Assembly: GCA_947452875.1 (NCBI GenBank)
Contig: CANGEZ010000008.1
Location: 1-23,001, forward strand
Direction of reading: 5' to 3'
Source: Chitinophagaceae bacterium
GTDB lineage: Bacteria; Bacteroidota; Bacteroidia; Chitinophagales; Chitinophagaceae
DNA: 23,001 bases
The notes beneath the pieces were generated by a model that searched no databases, was not told the origin of the DNA, and saw only the letters and a list, made by a program, of their open reading frames with translations. The position numbers were made by a program, and so were the translations under genes. Shown here piece after piece: positions 1 through 8,136 of the stretch. The first letter of the stretch is position 1, and the number at the start of each line of letters is the position of its first letter.

Positions 1-1347
1 ATAATACACAACTAGATTAGTTCCGCTTTTTATAGATTTCTTCCATAAAGTAAAAGAATAACCAACGAATGAAAACAGCTTGTTTATTATACTCTTTTTT
101 TCGGTATCCAATACCGTTGTGAGTTTACCTTTTTTAATCAATGTCACATTGCTGGGATAAGGAAAATCTAAAGCCGCATGGTTTCTTGTTACTACAACAA
201 CCTCTTCGGCAATTTCAGATAAATTTATCACGGCATTTATGGTTGGCGGATAAAAATCCGGATCAATGTATATTCCGGCTACAACTCTTTTGATTTTTTT
301 ATTTTCACTTTCTTGACCATAAATCTTATCTAATACTATTTTCAAACGGCTTTCGTGAAAATAACCTGATTGAAATGACCTTTCATATGCAGCGTTGGCC
401 ATTTTTATTCTCAATTCGGGTTGATTGATATAATATTTCACTTTCTGCAACAATTCTTGTTTGGAAGTGAAATAATCTGTTTCATGACCTTCTGCGAATA
501 ATTCTCGATGTAAATAACTTCTTTCCGCCAGCATAAATACATTACAAGCAGGTATTTCAAAAGACCTGCTGTCTTGTTGATCACGATTTTTTTTTCTTAG
601 GAAATGTAGTGCGATATCCATTCTGTTGATGACTTCAACATAACCATTTCCAAAAACTGAGGCGCCTTTATAATGAGGCTGGATGACATTCCAATGTTTA
701 CCTGAAGGCCATTCATTTCCATACACCTCAACATCAATTCCATTTTCAATCAGATATGTGATATACTCTTCCCTTTCTTCTTCATAACTTCCAATAAATC
801 CAATTACTGGCTTATTAATATTTCGCTGGTTTTGAATTTCAAGTAAAGGGCGATGAAAATTAGGATCAAAAGATCGGTAACACAACTCCACCCTATTGGC
901 ACCTTCCCTTTTAAATTCAGCAATATTGATACTACGTTGAACAAAATGAATGTCGTAATATTTGAAAGTTTTATAAATTATTTTCCAGCAATAACTGTAC
1001 GCTCCAAAAGCATCATCAGTTACAATGTTTGCCACTTTCATCCCGGGATTTTCTTTTCGAATTTTTCTCAGAGTGGATGATATCAAATAAGGTTTATTGT
1101 CTACCCATAAAATATCAGGTTTCATCTCGCGTATTTTATCAAGTACAACACGATTCAGAGAATTAATACCTGGCCCAAAATAAAGATGAAAATGAAATCT
1201 AAGCCAAAAAGGAACAAAGATGAAGGGATCTACATCAATTCCTTCAACTTGATGCCCTATTTGCTTCAGTGTCTCAAATCGCTTTTTGGAATTACCATCT
1301 TTCTCAAGACTTCCTATATAAAGTATCGACTTGAATTGATGCTGCAT
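1..1347 (-). CDS. CgeB-like glycosyltransferase with a second glycosyltransferase-like module (3' end outside window)
   Basis: I translated this frame by hand: it opens with ATG at 1347 and stays open for 449 codons to the window edge, so the C-terminus is missing. Residues 1 to about 345 look like the CgeB / Glyco_trans_1_2 type of GT-B glycosyltransferase. They start with a short strand and glycine turn (SILYIGSLEKDG), have a middle IGFIGSYEEER strand typical of the second Rossmann lobe, and a RSFEIPACNVFMLAER segment matching the family's 'R.fEipacG.f.l.e' motif. From about residue 350 a new N-terminal-type Rossmann start appears (KRVVAGIYIDPDFYPPTINAV), suggesting a fused second glycosyltransferase domain. 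The start codon follows the TAG of the amidotransferase gene with a one-base gap, so the two are almost certainly translationally coupled. The role is presumably adding sugar(s) to the polysaccharide; donor and acceptor cannot be read. Confidence 0.8.
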   Translation of the reverse strand, partial: MQHQFKSILYIGSLEKDGNSKKRFETLKQIGHQVEGIDVDPFIFVPFWLRFHFHLYFGPGINSLNRVVLDKIREMKPDILWVDNKPYLISSTLRKIRKENPGMKVANIVTDDAFGAYSYCWKIIYKTFKYYDIHFVQRSINIAEFKREGANRVELCYRSFDPNFHRPLLEIQNQRNINKPVIGFIGSYEEEREEYITYLIENGIDVEVYGNEWPSGKHWNVIQPHYKGASVFGNGYVEVINRMDIALHFLRKKNRDQQDSRSFEIPACNVFMLAERSYLHRELFAEGHETDYFTSKQELLQKVKYYINQPELRIKMANAAYERSFQSGYFHESRLKIVLDKIYGQESENKKIKRVVAGIYIDPDFYPPTINAVINLSEIAEEVVVVTRNHAALDFPYPSNVTLIKKGKLTTVLDTEKKSIINKLFSFVGYSFTLWKKSIKSGTNLVVYY

Positions 1348-1348
1348 G

Positions 1349-3184
1349 CTAAAAATTATTGTTTATTGTTTTGTTTTTATTGATATCGTACCAGATCATA
1401 TAACTCAGTGTTCTCCAAAATACAGAGACATTACCCTTGCCTTCATAAAATTGTTCAGCGAGCTTCAAAGTATTTTTTGAAGACAATAATGGCGTCTTAT
1501 TATATAAATCATAAAATATTTCTTTGCCAGCTTTGCTAGTTTTTAAAGTATGATCCAAAGGAGAAGGAAAGCCATATTTACCTTTTTGATCAAGGATTTT
1601 ATCGGGTACAATTCCACGAAACGAATTTCTCAGAATACTTTTACTACTGCCGCTGATGATATCTTCTGTATTGAATTGCAAAATAAATTCTATCAATTTA
1701 TGATCAAAAAAAGGCACTCTGATTTCAATGCCGAACTTCATAGAATTTCTGTCTTCATAATGTAAAAAGGGAGGTGCGGTCCAGCTACGATAATTATTCA
1801 ACATGTTGGCAAAATAAGGATCCGGATGGCTAAAATAATAATGAGGGACATTGGGACTGATTTCGATATGATTGAATTTCAGGTGCAATTGTGCATTCTT
1901 GGCAAATCTGCGCATACTCACAGGTAAACATTCATAAGCACTTCTTAAAAAAAGATGTGAATAAGTGTTGGCATTTCGTCCTTTTCTCAACTTAATCAAG
2001 TCTTTTAAATATCTGCCAAATCGCATCTGATAAAGCAGTCTTGAATGTTGGGCATGCACCATAGCTTCATAACCACCGAACAACTCATCCCCACCAGATC
2101 CGGAAAGCAAGACCTTCACATTTTTTTCCTTTGCCATTTCGCAAAGTTTGTAATGAGTGTACATAGAACCATCCAAAATAGGAGTTCCATTTTGTTCAAT
2201 TACTTTAGGAATATCTTCAAAAAAGTTTTCTCCGGAGAGATTAAGATCATTGCAAACAATTCTTTCATCCATAGAAGTAATTTCTTTGATGAGTGAATTT
2301 TCAGGATGATAATAGGGTAAAATCGCAGAGAAAACGTTTAATTTCTCTTGTTTCAAATGCCTAAGGGCAAAACAAACAACAGAAGATGAGTCCAATCCTC
2401 CTGAAAGAAAGGCACCGACAGGAACGTCTGAACGAAGATGCATTTTTATGGTCTCATCCATGTGCGCGATGAACTCCTCTTTAGCCGTTTCATCAAATTT
2501 ACGTTTGCCCAATTCAGGAAAATCCCAATATGTCAAGGGTTTATCGTTCTCTCCATTTTGATCAATCCACATATAATGTGCAGGCGGCAGGTGCATCACA
2601 CCTTCAAACATGGAGTATTCATCTGCATCCATTCTTGCATCAGCGAGAAATTCATACACTTTTAACTCATTCAGATTGTCTGAAATGCCATGAAATTGAG
2701 TAACTGATTTCATTTCAGAGCCAAAATAGAATGACTGATTTATTTTTCGGTAGAACAAAGGTTTTATGCCCATCCTATCTCGGGCAATTATTACTTTTTT
2801 CAAGTGAGCGTCATACAAAGCAAAGGCAAACATGCCTCTCAACCTCGAAAACATACCAACACCATAAAGCTGATATGCCGCCAGAATTACTTCGGTATCT
2901 GAGTTGGTTTTAAATTGATAATCATTTTTGAATTGCTCCTTTAATTCGATGTAATTAAAGATTTCTCCATTGAAAATAATAACATTGCCAGTGAGTGGAT
3001 CAATCATTGGTTGATTAGCTGCTTGTGACAAATCAATGATGCTTAATCTAGCATGACCAAATGCTACATTTTCTCCATTCCAATAAAACAATCCATCAGG
3101 ACCACGATGAGCAATTTTCTCAAGCATGGAATGTACTGTAATTCCTGACTTATTATAACCAACTATACCCGCTATTCCGCACAT
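1349..3184 (-). CDS. asnB: AsnB-type glutamine-dependent amidotransferase (asparagine synthase family)
   Basis: This 611-residue protein begins MCGIAGIVGY, so Cys2 becomes the N-terminal nucleophile of a class II glutaminase domain (about 1-215; HRGPDG at 26-31 and FNGEIFNY at 71-78 are family signatures). The second half is an asparagine-synthase ATP-pyrophosphatase domain with the PP-loop SGGLDSS at 261-267 and a later SGSGGDELFGGY motif. The family uses ammonia from glutamine to amidate an ATP-activated carboxylate. It is annotated as asparagine synthase, but members inside polysaccharide clusters are often thought to amidate a uronic acid or amino-acid substituent rather than make free asparagine. 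All expected catalytic motifs are present and the length is normal or slightly long. Its stop lies one base before the next glycosyltransferase start; upstream there is a 55 bp gap. Family assignment is secure, the substrate is inferred. Confidence 0.93.
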   Translation of the reverse strand: MCGIAGIVGYNKSGITVHSMLEKIAHRGPDGLFYWNGENVAFGHARLSIIDLSQAANQPMIDPLTGNVIIFNGEIFNYIELKEQFKNDYQFKTNSDTEVILAAYQLYGVGMFSRLRGMFAFALYDAHLKKVIIARDRMGIKPLFYRKINQSFYFGSEMKSVTQFHGISDNLNELKVYEFLADARMDADEYSMFEGVMHLPPAHYMWIDQNGENDKPLTYWDFPELGKRKFDETAKEEFIAHMDETIKMHLRSDVPVGAFLSGGLDSSSVVCFALRHLKQEKLNVFSAILPYYHPENSLIKEITSMDERIVCNDLNLSGENFFEDIPKVIEQNGTPILDGSMYTHYKLCEMAKEKNVKVLLSGSGGDELFGGYEAMVHAQHSRLLYQMRFGRYLKDLIKLRKGRNANTYSHLFLRSAYECLPVSMRRFAKNAQLHLKFNHIEISPNVPHYYFSHPDPYFANMLNNYRSWTAPPFLHYEDRNSMKFGIEIRVPFFDHKLIEFILQFNTEDIISGSSKSILRNSFRGIVPDKILDQKGKYGFPSPLDHTLKTSKAGKEIFYDLYNKTPLLSSKNTLKLAEQFYEGKGNVSVFWRTLSYMIWYDINKNKTINNNF

Positions 3185-3239
3185 CTACTTTATGTTTAAA
3201 TTTATTTTGTTCAAAAAAGAGTGATATAATCCTATTGAA

Positions 3240-4085
3240 TCAGATCAAATCACGAAACTTAAATTCTCCTTTCAAATAGGCTTCAATGCCTTTTCTAATC
3301 TTAAATGTTTTCAAAGTATATTTCAAAATTACCAACGCATTATTTCTGGTGTACTTTTTTTTGATTTTGTTTTTTTCTTTTTCGGTAAGAGGAAAATCTA
3401 ACTTAGAAAAAGCGGCATTTATATAGAGTTGATTCAGATATAAATACCTATAACGGTTTGTAGACTCCTGACCATCATGAATTCTGTAAATCAGATACCT
3501 GTATGGCAACAACAACACGTTACCCTTTATGGCAAATTTCAAATGACTGTATAAATCATTCGCAGGACCAAATTGAGTACTGTAAGCATTATTCTTAAAA
3601 AAAAACTCCCTTTTGAAAACAACACCGCCAGGACCTAGGTTCAAAAAACTTTTTTCATAAAAATGCTTTCTGATTGCTGTTTCTGAATCAAACATCATTG
3701 GAGTTTGAATGTCATCATGAGGATATATCACAGTGAAATCTGCTTCAGGAAACGCCTCGAAATATTTCATGCAATAAGCGATGGCATCAGGCTGAATCTG
3801 GTCATCCGAATCCACATATAAAATATATTTTCCCTTAGCATAAGAAGCCGCCTGATTTCTATTAGGATAGTCACCTAAATTATTTTCATTTTGATAGAAG
3901 CGAATACGTGAATCTTTTTGCATAGCATGCCTTACTAATTCTATTGTATTGTCTTTAGAACCATCATCCACAATGATTAATTCTAAATTCTTGAATGTGG
4001 ATTGCGTCACACTTTCAATTGATTCCAAAATAAATTTTTCTCTATTGTAAGCAGTCATCAGTACACTTACTTCAGGCATGTTCAT
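3240..4085 (-). CDS. Family 2 glycosyltransferase
   Basis: A GT-A fold glycosyltransferase of about 281 residues. The N-terminus has the GT2 opening strand (EVSVLMTAYNREKF), then VDDGSKDNT near residues 39-47 (nucleotide binding) and the metal-binding DSDD near 92-95, followed by a weakly conserved acceptor region with a basic C-terminus. I place the start at ATG 4085 because an AAGAAG purine stretch lies 8 bases upstream; a GTG at 4094 in the same frame would add three residues but sits directly against that purine stretch. Twenty-eight or more bases separate it from the upstream aminotransferase gene. No membrane segments are evident, so it probably acts on a lipid-linked intermediate at the cytoplasmic face. 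Being next to the Fuc4NAc genes it is a candidate for transferring that sugar, but the sequence does not show the donor. Confidence 0.9.
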   Translation of the reverse strand: MNMPEVSVLMTAYNREKFILESIESVTQSTFKNLELIIVDDGSKDNTIELVRHAMQKDSRIRFYQNENNLGDYPNRNQAASYAKGKYILYVDSDDQIQPDAIAYCMKYFEAFPEADFTVIYPHDDIQTPMMFDSETAIRKHFYEKSFLNLGPGGVVFKREFFFKNNAYSTQFGPANDLYSHLKFAIKGNVLLLPYRYLIYRIHDGQESTNRYRYLYLNQLYINAAFSKLDFPLTEKEKNKIKKKYTRNNALVILKYTLKTFKIRKGIEAYLKGEFKFRDLI

Positions 4086-4122
4086 GTTTTGCACTTCTTC
4101 TTAAGATATTCTGTAGTTACAA

Positions 4123-5262
4123 TTAATTTCTGTAATTCTTTATGGCTTTGATAACGGTGTCACAAATTTCAATTACCTGCGAATCTGTCATCTCATAATA
4201 CAATGGAAGACGCAATAATTGATCAGTGTATGCATCTGAATTTATCAAATCTCTCCCATCATGAAGCTGATGATAATAAGTTGAAACATGTAAAGACAAG
4301 TAATGAAATACGGCATAAATACCAGCTTTTTTGAGCTGATCAATCAAAAATGCTCTTTCATGTTGATCATTACATACCAAGTAATACATATGTCCGTTTA
4401 CACTTGCAAATTCAGGGATTAATGGTGTAGGCAAATTAAAATCAGTTGATTGTAATTTGAAAGTTGAATCATACAACGCCCATATATCTTTTCTTCTTTT
4501 TTGAATGCTTTCAAGATTTTCAAGTTGCCCAAACAAATAAGCTGCAGTAATTTCAGAAGGCAGAAAAGATGAACCAAGATCAACCCAGCCATATTTATCT
4601 ACTTCGCCTCTGAAGAATGCGGATCTATTAGTACCTTTTTCTCTGATAATTTCCGCCCTTTTTATAAACTTATCATCATTAACAACGAGCATGCCGCCTT
4701 CTCCACATTGAATATTTTTTGTCTCATGAAAAGAGAAAGCTGCCATATGGCCAATACTTCCTAACGGTTTTTCAAAATAATAACTGTCTATGGCTTGAGC
4801 AGCATCTTCAACAACATACACACCATGTTTTGTTGCAAGATCCATCACAACGTTCATATCTACGGAAACGCCAGCATAATGTACAACAACAATCGCTTTT
4901 GTTTTTGGGGTAATCAGCATTTCAATTTGTGATTCGTCCATTCCAGGATGGTCGCTTCTGCTGTCTACAAAAATGATTTTTGCACCTCTAAGTACAAAGG
5001 CATTTGCTGTGGAAACAAAAGTATAAGACGGCATGATTACTTCGTCTCCTTCTTTTATGTCCAAAAGAATGGCAGACATTTCAAGCGCATCAGTACATGA
5101 AGTTGTTAGCAAACAATGTTTGAAACCGAATTTTGATTTGAAATAATCATGACATTTTTTTGTAAATACACCATCCCCAGACAATTTGCCATTCAATACT
5201 GCTTCGTTGATGTATTCCAATTCTTTTCCACTTAAATATGGTTTGTTAAATGGTATTCTCAT
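4123..5262 (-). CDS. wecE: dTDP-4-amino-4,6-dideoxygalactose transaminase (WecE/RffA type)
   Basis: A PLP-dependent DegT/DnrJ/EryC1 aminotransferase of 379 residues, close in length to E. coli WecE. The Schiff-base lysine is K182 in SFHETKN, the cofactor-ring aspartate is D153 in VEDAAQ, and GEGG follows at 187-190. Segments typical of the WecE subgroup rather than 3-aminotransferases are GDEVIMPSYTFVSTANAFVL (72-91), IREKGTNRSAFFRGEVDKYG (206-225) and AVFHY near the C-terminus. WecE converts dTDP-4-keto-6-deoxyglucose plus glutamate to dTDP-4-amino-4,6-dideoxygalactose (dTDP-Fuc4N) in the cytoplasm. The WecD-like acetyltransferase, the next enzyme of that pathway, lies immediately upstream, which strongly supports the assignment. 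The genes that make the keto-sugar substrate (rmlA, rmlB) are not in the window. The start is ATG; a 108 bp gap with a possible hairpin precedes it. Confidence 0.9.
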   Translation of the reverse strand: MRIPFNKPYLSGKELEYINEAVLNGKLSGDGVFTKKCHDYFKSKFGFKHCLLTTSCTDALEMSAILLDIKEGDEVIMPSYTFVSTANAFVLRGAKIIFVDSRSDHPGMDESQIEMLITPKTKAIVVVHYAGVSVDMNVVMDLATKHGVYVVEDAAQAIDSYYFEKPLGSIGHMAAFSFHETKNIQCGEGGMLVVNDDKFIKRAEIIREKGTNRSAFFRGEVDKYGWVDLGSSFLPSEITAAYLFGQLENLESIQKRRKDIWALYDSTFKLQSTDFNLPTPLIPEFASVNGHMYYLVCNDQHERAFLIDQLKKAGIYAVFHYLSLHVSTYYHQLHDGRDLINSDAYTDQLLRLPLYYEMTDSQVIEICDTVIKAIKNYRN

Positions 5263-5301
5263 GCTGTTATTTTAAAAAGGATTCTTTGTGTTGAATTAAT
5301 T

Positions 5302-5333
5302 TAAAAACTGAAATTTCATTTCTGCAGTTTTTA
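5302..5333 (-). other. Possible stem-loop between the wecD-like and wecE genes
   Basis: In the 108 bp gap upstream of the aminotransferase, a perfect 9-base inverted repeat (TAAAAACTG at 5302-5310 and its complement at 5325-5333) encloses a 14-base loop. On the transcribed strand the second arm ends in TTTTTA, but no clean U-run follows the stem. It may be a weak attenuator, an mRNA processing or stability element, or chance in A+T-rich DNA. Confidence 0.3.
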
Positions 5334-5370
5334 TAAAATAGTTTTCAAAAATTAATTTTAATTACAAGTT

Positions 5371-6075
5371 CTATTTACACCACCAGTGGTATACAAGTTC
5401 TTCTTTAATCACATTAAAACCAATTTTCGAGTAGAATGCGCAAGCCTGAACATTTGATTGTTGTGTAACCACATCAGAATATTTAATGTTGTTTTCTAAA
5501 TACCATTTGTGTAAGTGTGCAATCAGTTTGCTTCCATATCCTATACCCATATATTTTTCATCTGTTGCAATTAAGCCAATATTACCTCTATTGTTTTTTA
5601 TTTTAGATGTAAGAAAAGAAACCACCTGTTCTTTATCATTTTTAATAACGTAAGTCTTATCTGCAATAGTTTTGTTCAAAGAGTTGATTAGCCATAGATC
5701 GTATAACTCGTCAAATTGATGAGACAAATTTTTATCCAAATAAAAACGTGAATGCTTTCCAGCTGACCTTGCCAATTCCAGGAAATTGATATTAGGCTCT
5801 GTTGTTTCATCTATAACTTCCTGATCAAAAAAGAAATCCTTACGATTCAACTCCATTGAAAATGTCAATTTATTGTCGAACAAGGTTATTGTCTTTTCAG
5901 AATCAAGTTGAGAAATGGCGTGTGCGCTTTTATCAGTGAATATATATAACAGATCTGCATTTGAATCATTGGCAACTTTTTGCGCTTCCTCAAATGAGTC
6001 AGTCAAACCCATATGTAATGAAAAAATCCTTTTCCCCCAGAAATCACTGTCCCAATCAAGCATTTTTAATTCCAT
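5371..6075 (-). CDS. wecD: GNAT acetyltransferase, probable dTDP-4-amino-4,6-dideoxygalactose N-acetyltransferase (WecD type)
   Basis: A protein of 234 residues, about the size of E. coli WecD (RffC). It shares the WecD layout: an N-terminal half opening with LDWDSDFWG (6-14), a linker with HSRFYLDK (108-115) and DLWLINSL, then a GNAT core with GNIGLIAT (164-171) and an acetyl-CoA pyrophosphate loop around YMGIGYG (175-181). It ends with VVTQQSN..ACAFYSKIGF and a terminal VYHWW. WecD N-acetylates dTDP-Fuc4N to dTDP-Fuc4NAc, the donor for a Fuc4NAc residue. Its position directly before a WecE homologue makes this the most economical reading; another amino-sugar or general GNAT substrate is possible. 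The start at 6075 overlaps the end of the upstream GT2 gene by 20 bp; an in-frame ATG at 6063 with a GGAA six bases upstream is a good alternative that removes four residues. Confidence 0.8.
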   Translation of the reverse strand: MELKMLDWDSDFWGKRIFSLHMGLTDSFEEAQKVANDSNADLLYIFTDKSAHAISQLDSEKTITLFDNKLTFSMELNRKDFFFDQEVIDETTEPNINFLELARSAGKHSRFYLDKNLSHQFDELYDLWLINSLNKTIADKTYVIKNDKEQVVSFLTSKIKNNRGNIGLIATDEKYMGIGYGSKLIAHLHKWYLENNIKYSDVVTQQSNVQACAFYSKIGFNVIKEELVYHWWCK

Positions 6076-6970
6076 GTCTCTTGCCTTTTAATAGTTTGAG
6101 AAACAGATTCCAATTCATGTTCAATAATGAATCAATGAATACAAGAGGATGTTTCCAGAAAATAAAATTTCTCATCAAATAAAAAAACAATAAGGTTTTT
6201 TCATAAGAAATGAATTTCCCTGATTCAACTTTATATTGTCCACCTGCAAAATCATTCAACTTCCTGGAGAGCGATATTTTTTTTTGGGTATTTTCTATCA
6301 TATTGGTCATCAGCCAAAAAGACATTCCTTTCTTATGTTTGCGCCATACACTCATACTCTTCTTCACATTGAAAGCCTCGCCATGCATACAAAGAAAGAC
6401 ATGCAAAATAGTATCAAATCTGTATGGATAGTCGTGAACCCATTCCGGAATTGTTTGGGGTAACAATCCATTTTTAAAGAAAGTAGAAGATGTTCTTACA
6501 AACCAACCATTGAGCATGAAATCACTTAAAGAATATATTTCATTCTGAAATTCAACAGTTTTATTCAGTTCTGGAGCATCGTCATATATTTCATCCACAC
6601 TATGAAAACACAAGACTAACTTATTGTTATTCTCTAAAGTGTCGAATTGGGTTTGCAATTTCAAAGGATCAGAAAAATAATCATCCCCATCAAGCAATGC
6701 GATATATTTTCCATTGCAAGCTTGAATTGCCTTTATCCAGTTTTTGGTGCCTCCAATGTTTGTAGGGTTTTGGTATGCCCTTATTTTGCCAGGATATTTA
6801 TCGGCATAAGATAGGGCGATTTCAAAAGTATTGTCAGTACTGCAATCGTCGGAGATCAATATCTCTACTTCAAAATTTGTTTCTTGACTAAGAATGCTTT
6901 CAACAGCCTCAGATAAATAACTTTGATAATTATACGTAAATACACAAACACTAACTGCAGGAGAATTCAT
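6056..6970 (-). CDS. Family 2 glycosyltransferase
   Basis: A GT-A fold enzyme of 304 residues. The opening strand is VSVCVFTYNYQSYL (6-19), SDDCSTDNT at 40-48 is the nucleotide-binding acidic loop, GGTKNWIKAIQAC follows, and LLDGDD (92-97) supplies the metal-binding D-x-D. This is the pattern of the large GT2 family used in polysaccharide repeat-unit assembly. The C-terminal 60 residues are hydrophobic and basic (LLFFYLMRNFIFWKHPLVF), which could pack on the inner face of the membrane. The gene starts with ATG three bases after the stop of the upstream GT4 gene, and its 3' end overlaps the WecD-like gene by up to 20 bp, so all three are probably translated from one message. Donor sugar is not identifiable. 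Confidence 0.92.
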   Translation of the reverse strand: MNSPAVSVCVFTYNYQSYLSEAVESILSQETNFEVEILISDDCSTDNTFEIALSYADKYPGKIRAYQNPTNIGGTKNWIKAIQACNGKYIALLDGDDYFSDPLKLQTQFDTLENNNKLVLCFHSVDEIYDDAPELNKTVEFQNEIYSLSDFMLNGWFVRTSSTFFKNGLLPQTIPEWVHDYPYRFDTILHVFLCMHGEAFNVKKSMSVWRKHKKGMSFWLMTNMIENTQKKISLSRKLNDFAGGQYKVESGKFISYEKTLLFFYLMRNFIFWKHPLVFIDSLLNMNWNLFLKLLKGKRHGIKNA

Positions 6971-6973
6971 ATT

Positions 6974-8134
6974 CTACATTGACAAGCTGACTACAGTTCT
7001 AATCATCCTCACTATCAATTCAGGAATGAAAGGATGATCGAGCCTCGAGCCTACTTTTAATTTTTTAAGTTGTCTATCTTTTTTAAAAAGTTCATACTGT
7101 CCAAATAGTTCGTAATATTTTTTTGATGTATTGACAACATTGAAGTCAGCAATTATTTTATTTCTACAATTACTACTTAATTGTTCAAGCTTTAATCTGT
7201 TGTTGTTCAATGCTGCTATAGCGTTCGCAAATTCATTATTATCATTTATTCCTATGGCATAACCAATTTCCGATGTTACAATCTCCTCTATTCCTCCGGG
7301 CAATGAAGTAATTACGGGTACCAAGCCTACACTCATGGTTTCCAATAAAGAAACAGGTGTGCCTTCAAATTTGGTTGGCATCACAAATACATCATGTTGT
7401 TGGCAAATTTCAAGCACTTCTTTGTTGCTTGCAGGTGAAAGAAAAGCAACTTCATCATCAGGATGCCAACTGTTTTTGAAATCATTTACTTCCGGACCAG
7501 AACCGATGCAAGTCCATTTTACTTTGATGTTTTTTTTACGTAATAATCTAGCGATTTGAGGCAAATCAAAAATGCCTTTTGACTTTGTAAATCGTCCTAA
7601 AAATAAGAGGTTCAGTGGTTCATCAGTTTTTCTTTCTTTCCTACATAGGTCAGGGATTGTTACACCATGTGAAAGAAAAAAAATATCGTTAAGTCTTGAT
7701 GGAAATAATTTTTTAAGTTCTGACTCAATGAATGCATTGTGACAAATAAACACGTCTACAACATGTCCGTAATTTTTTGCCAAATTCAAATTGTAGGCAT
7801 CATGAACCAATTGGTATGTAGTCTGCATAACCTGATAATGATCAAGCATCGCCATTTCGCTTCCGTAATTCAAAACCAATGCACCTTTAGTATTAGCTAC
7901 ACATTTCCTCATTTTCTTCAACACGCTGTACACATTGGATTTTTTATCAAACACAAATTGTATTTGTTTATCCACTGGATATTCGATACCAGATTTGGCA
8001 ACATTCAAAGATCTGTCCTCCAAGTGAATGACAGATTGTTTAAAACCTTGAGGAGCATGTTGAATGAGATTCAAATTAAGCGAACTGACTCCTCCTAATT
8101 TATCATCAATAAAATAAGTGATAGCGATTGCCAA
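6974..8134 (-). CDS. Family 4 glycosyltransferase (TTG start)
   Basis: A GT-B fold glycosyltransferase of 386 residues. The N-terminal lobe has the glycine-rich turn DKLGGVSSLN (11-20). The C-terminal lobe has the donor-binding strand LLFLGRF (176-182) with R181 and K186, and the E-x7-E motif EGTPVSLLE at 257-265, followed by LVPVITSLPGGIEEI. These are the standard retaining GT4 features. No ATG is available near the start; TTG at 8134 is the best initiation codon because an in-frame stop (TAA) lies nine bases further upstream and the GT4 N-terminus begins here. The TTG lies two bases after the TGA of the epimerase gene, a geometry that suggests reinitiation. The donor and linkage are unknown. 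Confidence 0.92.
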   Translation of the reverse strand: MAIAITYFIDDKLGGVSSLNLNLIQHAPQGFKQSVIHLEDRSLNVAKSGIEYPVDKQIQFVFDKKSNVYSVLKKMRKCVANTKGALVLNYGSEMAMLDHYQVMQTTYQLVHDAYNLNLAKNYGHVVDVFICHNAFIESELKKLFPSRLNDIFFLSHGVTIPDLCRKERKTDEPLNLLFLGRFTKSKGIFDLPQIARLLRKKNIKVKWTCIGSGPEVNDFKNSWHPDDEVAFLSPASNKEVLEICQQHDVFVMPTKFEGTPVSLLETMSVGLVPVITSLPGGIEEIVTSEIGYAIGINDNNEFANAIAALNNNRLKLEQLSSNCRNKIIADFNVVNTSKKYYELFGQYELFKKDRQLKKLKVGSRLDHPFIPELIVRMIRTVVSLSM

Positions 8135-8136
8135 AA

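Noticed and set aside
7739..8098. Plus-strand open frame of 119 codons
   Set aside because: Antisense to a well-supported GT4 gene; composition is that of a reverse-strand shadow.
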